DNA of 64,000 nucleotides from Plazaster borealis (lineage: Eukaryota > Echinodermata > Asteroidea > Forcipulatida > Labidiasteridae). The notes under the pieces were generated by a model. It was not told where the DNA came from. It worked only from the letters and a program-made list of their open reading frames with translations, and made no database searches. Positions 58,001-64,000 of this stretch are shown piece by piece (the first letter of the stretch is position 1; each line of letters starts with the position of its first letter). The stretch covers positions 19,329,063 through 19,393,062 of the forward strand of contig CM037472.1 of assembly GCA_021014325.1 (NCBI GenBank), in the 5' to 3' direction. The position numbers were made by a program, and so were the translations under genes.

Positions 58001-61000
58001 ATGAACGAGCACGTGACGTCTATATAGATGACATCATGGCACCGCATGGTCGATGTCAGCTTGATATAATGGCCGTATCGCATACTGCAATGCCCTGGGA
58101 AAGATGTGACCCTCGAGATAATCCGCCCAATCCATTAATAAATATGCGTCTTTATTAATACATTATAAAATATAGTTAAGCTGTATCAATTTAAAAAAAT
58201 GCATTTTGTTCTTGTCTTTTCAGCTGTTTGTGCCGAGGGGTGTGTTCATGGTACGTGTGACATCCCGGGAACATGCAGGTGAGTTCAGTTAATAATAATA
58301 ATAATGTAACACAAAGTATTAAGGGAGTATGGGCACTTTTTTTCAAATGAAAAGTCAAGTCTCAAAATTTATGTTTTTGAATTAATTATAATGTTATATT
58401 TTTCCCACAGATGTTCATATGGCTGGGAAGGGGAGCTCTGTGATCAATGTATCCCCATCGAAGGATGTGTGCACGGTGTATGCGAACAGCCTGGAGAATG
58501 TACATGCCTTCATGGCTGGGCCGACTCTTTGTGCGATCAAGGTAATACAAACTGACAAAATCATTGTTTTGCCATAGCAGCAAAGAATACAAACAATAAG
58601 GCATGGATAAATTAAAATCTTGGCAAATTTTAACCACCTTTTTTTCCCCACCTTGCATAACAGATATTTACTACTGCACGAATTGGGAACCCTGTAAGAA
58701 TGGGGCCACGTGCCAGAACCGAGGACCTAACGGTTACACGTGCTATTGTGCGCCGGGGTTTACTGGGCCAGACTGCAGCGAAGCAGTCGTTTGTCCATGC
58801 GAGAATGGAGGAACTTGCCAGGTAAGAATCACTTATGTGAATCCTGCTAGATTTTGTTGGCATTTATGGAGATGAACATTTTGGTCAACCCTCAAAATAA
58901 AAAATCACCGAATGTACTGCTGATGAACAACCATGGAGTGTAAGGGGTTTTTTTTCTTCTTGTAGAGTAACGATATACTCATCGATCTGTTATCTGGAAC
59001 TTTATGGTTTTTTTATTTTGTGGTTGAATTTGCAGAGCACTGCAGAGCAAGGTTACGTATGCGCCTGTCCGTCTGGCTTCACTGGTAGGCATTGCGAGCA
59101 CCTTATTCCTTTGTGTACATGCAGTAATGGAGGTACATGCATCATGAATCAGGACGGGTACCACTACCAGTGCATGTGCCCCGAGGGATTCACTGGTAAC
59201 CGGTGTGAGACAACAGACTACTGCAGCGGTGATCCTTGTGTCAACGGTGAGTATTTAGTTTGAGGCAAGTCTCATGTTGGAGCTTGATTTCAGATAAAGA
59301 TGCTTGATATCTGCAATTCGGTCATTCTACAGGGTGATTTCCCGGTTTCATGCTGCTCTAAAGAAAATGGTCACCTTTGTTAAACAACTTTTTTTTTGAA
59401 CTTCTGATTTCAGGTGGAACTTGTTTTAACACCCTGACTGGATTCTCTTGTTCCTGTCCCGATGGATATACTGGAAGCACCTGCAGCAGGAACGTATGTC
59501 CGGCTGATGTGTGCAAGAACGGTGGGACCTGCGTGGCTGACTTTGATAATATGCGATGTCTCTGTCCCAGGGGCTACACAGGTGTCCAGTGTGAGATCCA
59601 GCTCACCGAGTGCCAGCTCACCACGCCCTGTGCCCACGGTTCTACTTGCGTGGACCACGAGATCAACGGGTACGAATGCCTCTGCCATGTTGGATATACC
59701 GGCAGGAATTGCACCGTCCCGTCGGCCTGCCTTTCAAACGAATGTCTGAACGGCGGTACATGTTCCCCGGATCTTATTAATCCGCTGGAGTTTGTGTGTA
59801 GCTGTGCTTCTGGGTGGACCGGCAAGACGTGTGGAATATCTACGGATCTTGAGACTACAACTTCACCAGTTACCAAAGCAGCTACTGATGCTCGCTTTTC
59901 GCCAGGAGGCGGTGGGGGCACTATCTCACCCTTTCTGAACAGCCCGCGTGACCTGTCTGACGTGACCCAAATCGCCATCTATGTGTCCTTCGGCGTATTT
60001 ATCATAATCCTCATCATCATTCTCATTATTGTAGTATACAGACGTCAACATGTGGACCACCACCACCACGCCCGTTCCGAACGGGACCTTGAGAAACCAG
60101 ACTCAACACCTAATAACAGACACATGTACAGAGACAATTTTTCACAGGAGGAAAAAGTCCTCCCGCTGCTCAGCATCAGCAGCAAAGTTTGCAATACAGA
60201 AAGTGACAATTTTAGCAAATCAAAGTGCAAAGACTTCTCCATGAAGGAGACTTACCACGAGAGCTTACCCGTGGAAAAAATTAGTACACAGGAGTGTATG
60301 AGTTATGTGCCACAGACAAGACACTCACTGCCGAGATTGTGCGACTCGGATGATAGTTATTATTATTACGATGAGAAAGCATCTCAACTGAAAAGAACTG
60401 AATCTTTGCACTCAACGTGTCAGTCAACTGAAAGTACACCGAGACACAATATTAAGTGTTCCATCGTGCAAATTTCGTAAGTACATTGTGTGTGTATTAC
60501 TGAATATGTTGCCCTGATGTACGGGTATGTTTAATTAATTAATAAGTAACTCGGGCGTGGTTGCCCTGAACAGTAAAAGTACCGGTACAAAAAATATCCG
60601 TACTCCCATTTGCATGCGAAATCCAAGTCGATGCATATCACGGTCGCCCAGTGCTAGTCGATACACTGTGACATCGGCAAATAATGAGCGCTCTTATAAA
60701 ATTGATGTGACAGCGGCGTATAGGTCAATGTTGAACTGTCGGTATGCTAAGTTCGGAATTTGTTCGCGAGGCTACTGTTAAATAGCGCATAATTAGGAAC
60801 GTTCAGGCAGAGTCTTGCACAAACGCATGCGATGCAAAAACATTAGAACAGAAACATATTTTTGACATGTTTTATAATGGAGACTTGCAAGATATGTTGT
60901 CTTTATAGTTTGCCTGTTTCCTGATCAGGAAGGATACAAGCTGATTGTAAATGGTTGTTTTTTTCTCCCAATGATAGGAAGAATGGATGCCACTGTAAGA

Positions 61001-62008
61001 AACATTGACTTACAGAGTATATGTACATACATCTGACATCTTCACCAGAGTCTTCATCGAAACCTTGTTTAAATGTGCATATTTTCTTTGTTTATCTTCC
61101 ACAGAGCAGTTATCGAAGATAGCAACCCCAAAAGTGTAAATAGAAATTCACAGTGTTATTCAGTACATCTCAACGAAGAGAGGTCGACGCCAGTTCGATT
61201 ACAGGCTACGGAGGTGAGTTAAATAAGAAAGAGTTTGAGTTCTCCAGTCCCCATAGTAACCCCCAGTGAACAATTTCGGAGTTCACATCATACATTTTTT
61301 CTTTCTTTCTATAGTTTCATAAAACGATGCTTTATTTGAAGCTCTTGAAGTCCTTATCAAAGTTGATAACCATTGATAACTCTAGCAAAAAATGTGATCT
61401 CTATCTAGAACTGTCAAACAGGGTTGTGAAATACGATCAGCGAAATATTGTCACGTCGAAAATACGCGTTTGGGGCGCCGGCTCGAGTCGCATTTTACTC
61501 TCGATGCTTTTACCCATGGCGGGTTCTGTTACAATTTACCACATACATGTACATGTAGGTTTGACTTGCTTTATGTGTGGCCTTTTTTTTGGGGGGGGGG
61601 GGGTTGGTTCCATTAGAAGCATTGATTATTAGATGGTAGATTGGCTGTTTAGGTTTGGGACTGTCTTATACACACAGGCCTACCGGTATTCTTTGAACCA
61701 GTAAACCTGACCCCGCCCACCCTAAACAAAACCAAAACCAAAACCAACAACCCCCCCGAAAAAAAACCCCAAACCTTCCCAAAAACAACCCCCAAAAAAC
61801 CATCATCAACAAACACCCAAACAAAAATGATTTCATGTTGACTATAATCTCACAGATTAATGCTAGCCTACATATTCTACAATATGACTGGCCTAGTATG
61901 ACAAATCACATGATGATTTTGCCTGTTGTACTTCCGATTAAAAACATGCAACAATGACCATTTTGTTAATTATGCGTTTCTTTCTTCTTCTCTCGTTCGT
62001 AGGTATGA
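51962..62008 (+). CDS. Delta: Delta, DSL-family Notch ligand (complete, 11 coding exons)
   Basis: Single-pass membrane ligand that activates Notch on neighbouring cells. Spliced length is 811 residues: hydrophobic signal sequence (1-24), MNNL/C2 domain (25-147; [20 protein letters not shown]-like [14 protein letters not shown]), DSL domain (about 186-232; [24 protein letters not shown]-like LGHWSC), nine EGF repeats (235-560), membrane segment (about 606-628) and a 183-residue tail with HVDHHHH and many Lys, ending ATEV as in vertebrate DLL1. EGF1-2 keep the short DOS pattern ([24 protein letters not shown]). Nine EGF repeats without a von Willebrand C region favour Delta over Jagged/Serrate. 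All junction phases agree. ATG 51,962 is chosen because it begins the signal sequence. Confidence 0.97.
52199..52250 (+). repeat. GT-rich microsatellite in Delta intron 1
   Basis: GGTGTGTGGTGTGCGTGTGT and TGTGTGCATTACCGTGTGTA; no other feature in this 285-bp intron. Confidence 0.8.
52319..52627 (+). CDS. Delta: Delta exon 2: MNNL domain
   Basis: 103 codons between ACCCGTATAG and CCG|GTAAGT. Conserved Cys pattern: NCC, GGECTTC, ICL, QACTFG; ends FAWP like vertebrate ligands. Confidence 0.97.
53106..53166 (+). CDS. Delta: Delta exon 3: end of C2/MNNL
   Basis: Acceptor TTTTCTTGTAG, donor AAG|GTAAGA, phase 1 out. Encodes [13 protein letters not shown], the usual strand after the WP motif. Confidence 0.95.
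54060..54818 (+). pseudogene. Decayed reading frame nested in Delta intron 3
   Basis: One plus-strand frame runs from ATG 54,060 (context AAACATGGCTG) to TGA 54,816-54,818, broken by only three stops: TAA 54,399, TGA 54,540 and TAG 54,585. AATAAA follows at 54,819-54,824. The pieces look protein-like: [65 protein letters not shown] and [15 protein letters not shown] donor-like ATG|GTAAAT at 54,294 could begin an intron hiding the first stop. I do not recognise the family. It may be a retrocopy, a nested gene with unrecognised introns, or chance. Confidence 0.4.
54825..55870. other. Rest of Delta intron 3
   Basis: No exon seen. Contains GGCACGCG at 55,532 and a second CACGCG at 55,544. Confidence 0.55.
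55871..56131 (+). CDS. Delta: Delta exon 4: DSL domain
   Basis: Acceptor CCCATTATAG, donor ACAG|GTAAGG. Six Cys of the DSL domain are present: [24 protein letters not shown]. Confidence 0.97.
56132..58223. other. Delta intron 4, no gene seen
   Basis: 2.1 kb; CACGCG words at 56,315 and 57,838, a (GTT)n run near 57,628. No known repeat family. Confidence 0.55.
58224..58278 (+). CDS. Delta: Delta exon 5: first half of EGF1
   Basis: 55 bp, TTTTCAG to GCAG|GTGAGT, phase 2 out. Encodes [18 protein letters not shown]. Confidence 0.95.
58411..58541 (+). CDS. Delta: Delta exon 6: end of EGF1 and EGF2
   Basis: TTTCCCACAG to CAAG|GTAATA, phase 1 out. Encodes [13 protein letters not shown] and [19 protein letters not shown]. 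Confidence 0.95.
58664..58821 (+). CDS. Delta: Delta exon 7: EGF3 and start of EGF4
   Basis: TTGCATAACAG to CAG|GTAAGA, phase 0 out. EGF4 opens [11 protein letters not shown], with only one residue between its first two Cys. Confidence 0.95.
59036..59246 (+). CDS. Delta: Delta exon 8: EGF4 end, EGF5, EGF6 start
   Basis: AATTTGCAG to AACG|GTGAGT, phase 1 out. EGF5 opens [10 protein letters not shown], again with one residue between Cys 1 and 2. Confidence 0.95.
59414..60476 (+). CDS. Delta: Delta exon 9: EGF6-9, membrane segment and most of the tail
   Basis: Acceptor CTGATTTCAG; the membrane segment is [17 protein letters not shown] continuing LIIVVY. The donor TTTC|GTAAGT at 60,477 overlaps an in-frame TAA (60,478-60,480), so unspliced message stops at residue 774, whereas splicing continues in phase 2. 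Confidence 0.95.
61105..61213 (+). CDS. Delta: Delta exon 10: tail
   Basis: Acceptor ATCTTCCACAG, donor ACGGAG|GTGAGT. Encodes 36 residues beginning [10 protein letters not shown] and ending VRLQATE; phase 0 out. Confidence 0.9.
61591..61825. repeat. G-run and A/C-rich tract in the last Delta intron
   Basis: A 13-base G-run at 61,591-61,603 is followed at 61,727-61,810 by a tract of C-runs separated by A-runs, so the minus strand has at least four G-runs close together. A G-quadruplex is possible (inference). Confidence 0.6.
62003..62008 (+). CDS. Delta: Delta exon 11: final Val codon and stop
   Basis: Acceptor CTCGTTCGTAG followed by GTA TGA. It completes the C-terminal ATEV, a class I PDZ-binding motif also found at the end of vertebrate DLL1. 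Only six coding bases, the rest of the exon being 3' UTR. Confidence 0.85.
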   Translation, partial: V

Positions 62009-63030
62009 ACCTTCGGCATTGTCGTCGTCGTGATCGTCGTCGTCGTCGTCCACTCTAGCCATCACTGCCATTTTGTTCATGTCCTGCTATACATCACTGC
62101 CAGTATTGCTGTCGTTATTTGAGATCGCCTATTATATCTGTTCTTCTATGCAGTCGCATCCGTTGTTGTGTATACGGCCCTGGCCGCTTATGTACGTATG
62201 TACTGCAGCTATGGAACCATTGTGCCTTGGACGATTAAATCAGAGTTAATTCGCAGCAATATTCCAAAGCTTGAAAAAGAAAAAAAAGTTTTCAAAACAA
62301 AAAAAAATAGAAAAAGTAAACTGTGTTTTAGTAAAAAAGTGTCTGCTTTCTGGCGCGCTGTTTTCGATTATCATTGTAAAGGCCTAATAATTATACGGCC
62401 GTGCTTTGCACTGATATCACGTGGTGCATCTAGTTATGATAAGGAAAGAATAACCGTGACCCCTTTTTACCGAAGTAGTTTTCTTTTTCTATTATGGATG
62501 AGGTTTCTATTCCTATTTATTACAAATGAAAACAGATCAAAAAATAGGAACTTAAGATTGATTGTGTTGTTAAATTATTGAGATATAAATTTTCTTGAAA
62601 TATTTTATATATTTTTGTGAGTTAAGAGTTTCCTTTTGATTTCCATAATTTAATTATTAAACTAACAAAGGCAACAATGATAAGAATGACTTATAATGAC
62701 TTTATTGATAGCTAGATGTTTCATACCATTTAGGACCAGTGTCTAGCTACCAGACTTATTTACTATGCATGTGGACCAAAATGTATTTATTGTGCCGGAG
62801 TTATCATGTGCGAACTTGGTTGTTTATCACACACACCATTGCGACATATAGGTGTTTTTTGCTGGCGTTGTCCAATTTTGTATATGCTGTGTATATTTTA
62901 TAGGGAAGGAAATGCACATTTGTATATACATAATGTGGATAAGTATTGATAACATATGAGCATTAGTCTTGGTATTTTGTGATTTTTTTTTCAATCCGAA
63001 ATAAACGAACCAAAACAGACTGATTTTAGA
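62009..63030 (+). other. Delta 3' UTR with poly(A) signal
   Basis: From the stop codon to just past AATAAA at 63,000-63,005. A GTC trinucleotide tract lies at 62,021-62,050 immediately after the stop. One K-box word TGTGAT (62,978-62,983), known from Notch-pathway 3' UTRs in flies, is present but expected by chance at this length. The 137-codon frame at 62,168-62,581 has no recognisable product. Confidence 0.65.
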
Positions 63031-64000
63031 GAAGAAAGAAAAAAACTTACTAAAGATCTTTTGTCAGTTCCTTAGAAGTTTATTCGTAATATTTGAAGGT
63101 TTGATATTTCTGGCCAGAAGACGTAAATCCAGTGAAGATTGGGGTTCGAAATATTTAAAAAATCAGCGGCGTGTACTTATAAAAACTGACAAGTTTGTTG
63201 TCAGGAATTATCAATCGTCACTGTATTTACGAAAACTCGCCCAAGTCATGTACTAGCATTTCCATTATTCAAATTTCTGCCTGTTAACCGTTAACTTTTT
63301 TTTGTTGCCATTTTAATCCTTACGTTGAGAGGGATCTGAAAAGAGACTATCCATTCTGTATCCGAACTTCCACACTTGTTCTCTGGGGGGTAAAAAGTAT
63401 ACTTTTACATGGTGCTTCAAGAACCACCTTTCTGGAAATCTTGAGGGGGTAATTTCGCAATCTCATTGATCCTCGATTCAAAAAATATAGTTCTGAAGGA
63501 TTGTTTGAATGATGTTCACATATAATTCGATCATATTGTTAAGTCATGTCTGAGATTTCAGACTGAGCCCAGAGGCTGTTTCCAGTCGCTTCATTAACTT
63601 TTCTTTTTTCGAGACATCTCGAAAACATTTCAAACAAACTTCATCCAGAATTTATTAAGACGTGAAGTATGGCTACATGTACACTGAAAAGCGAAAACAA
63701 AAACAAAACAACTTTTTTGGAGGGGGGAATAAAACGTTAATTCTGCCATTTCATCGGTACAAATTCAAGAACACATTGGGTACAATACGGTAAATTATAT
63801 TTTCTTTTAAATTGAAGTAGAAAAATGCCCAGGGGCCAATGGCTTGGTTACCGTTCTCGTTAATATTAATAAACCTTCAGAAAATTTGATGCAGACTTTA
63901 CACAAAGTACACGGCCCCAACCAGACGAACGCGCCCCACACGGGATCCTAGCTTAGTTCCACTTGGGTACCCTCAGTCAACCGCCTGTATCCTGCTTCAT
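63031..64000. other. Downstream of Delta, no feature seen
   Basis: AT-rich sequence without a recognisable exon or repeat family to the end of the window. Confidence 0.5.

Noticed and set aside
60478..60480. TAA as the natural end of Delta
   Set aside because: It overlaps a perfect GTAAGT donor, and splicing through two more exons gives the conserved ATEV end; kept only as a possible retained-intron isoform.
62168..62581. 137-codon frame downstream of the Delta stop
   Set aside because: Falls in the Delta 3' UTR before the poly(A) signal; Lys/Phe-rich through AT content.

Overview
The window is AT-rich animal DNA with spliced genes, long introns, tRNA-derived SINEs and many short foldback repeats. 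The three genes and the repeat style suggest an invertebrate deuterostome, most likely an echinoderm. That placement is inference; no species marker was found.

Layout: (1) 130-9,580, plus strand: nine exons (452 codons, phases matching throughout) from the middle of an UNC79 gene, the large cytosolic subunit of the NALCN sodium-leak channel complex. The gene enters from the left and stops being recognisable before a 500-N gap (10,477-10,976). (2) 10,977-24,840: repeats (SINEs, foldback elements, a terminal-inverted-repeat element, a diverged local duplication) and no gene I can support. (3) 24,848-28,443, minus strand: three exons of a FAM120B-like gene (constitutive coactivator of PPAR-gamma, XPG/FEN-like N-terminal domain); the last exon was not found. 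(4) 28,444-51,961: a 23.5 kb gene-free interval with foldback elements, a duplicated 71-bp block, and strong local enrichment of GGCACGCG, the core of the Hairy/E(spl)/HES binding site. (5) 51,962-62,008, plus strand: a complete Delta (DSL-family Notch ligand) gene in 11 coding exons, 811 residues, ending in a PDZ-binding ATEV encoded by a nearly non-coding last exon. (6) 62,009-64,000: the Delta 3' UTR with a poly(A) signal, then nothing recognisable.

Main points: the divergent FAM120B-Delta pair matches the human 6q27 neighbours FAM120B and DLL1, so this looks like an ancient linkage. The interval between them, plus Delta intron 3, holds all twelve GGCACGCG octamers of the window, and the region just before the Delta start codon adds three CACGTG boxes and a Su(H)/RBPJ-type site. 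This fits Notch-HES feedback on Delta. Other notable items are a 44-bp minisatellite that has copied the splice donor of an UNC79 exon, and a decayed reading frame inside Delta intron 3.
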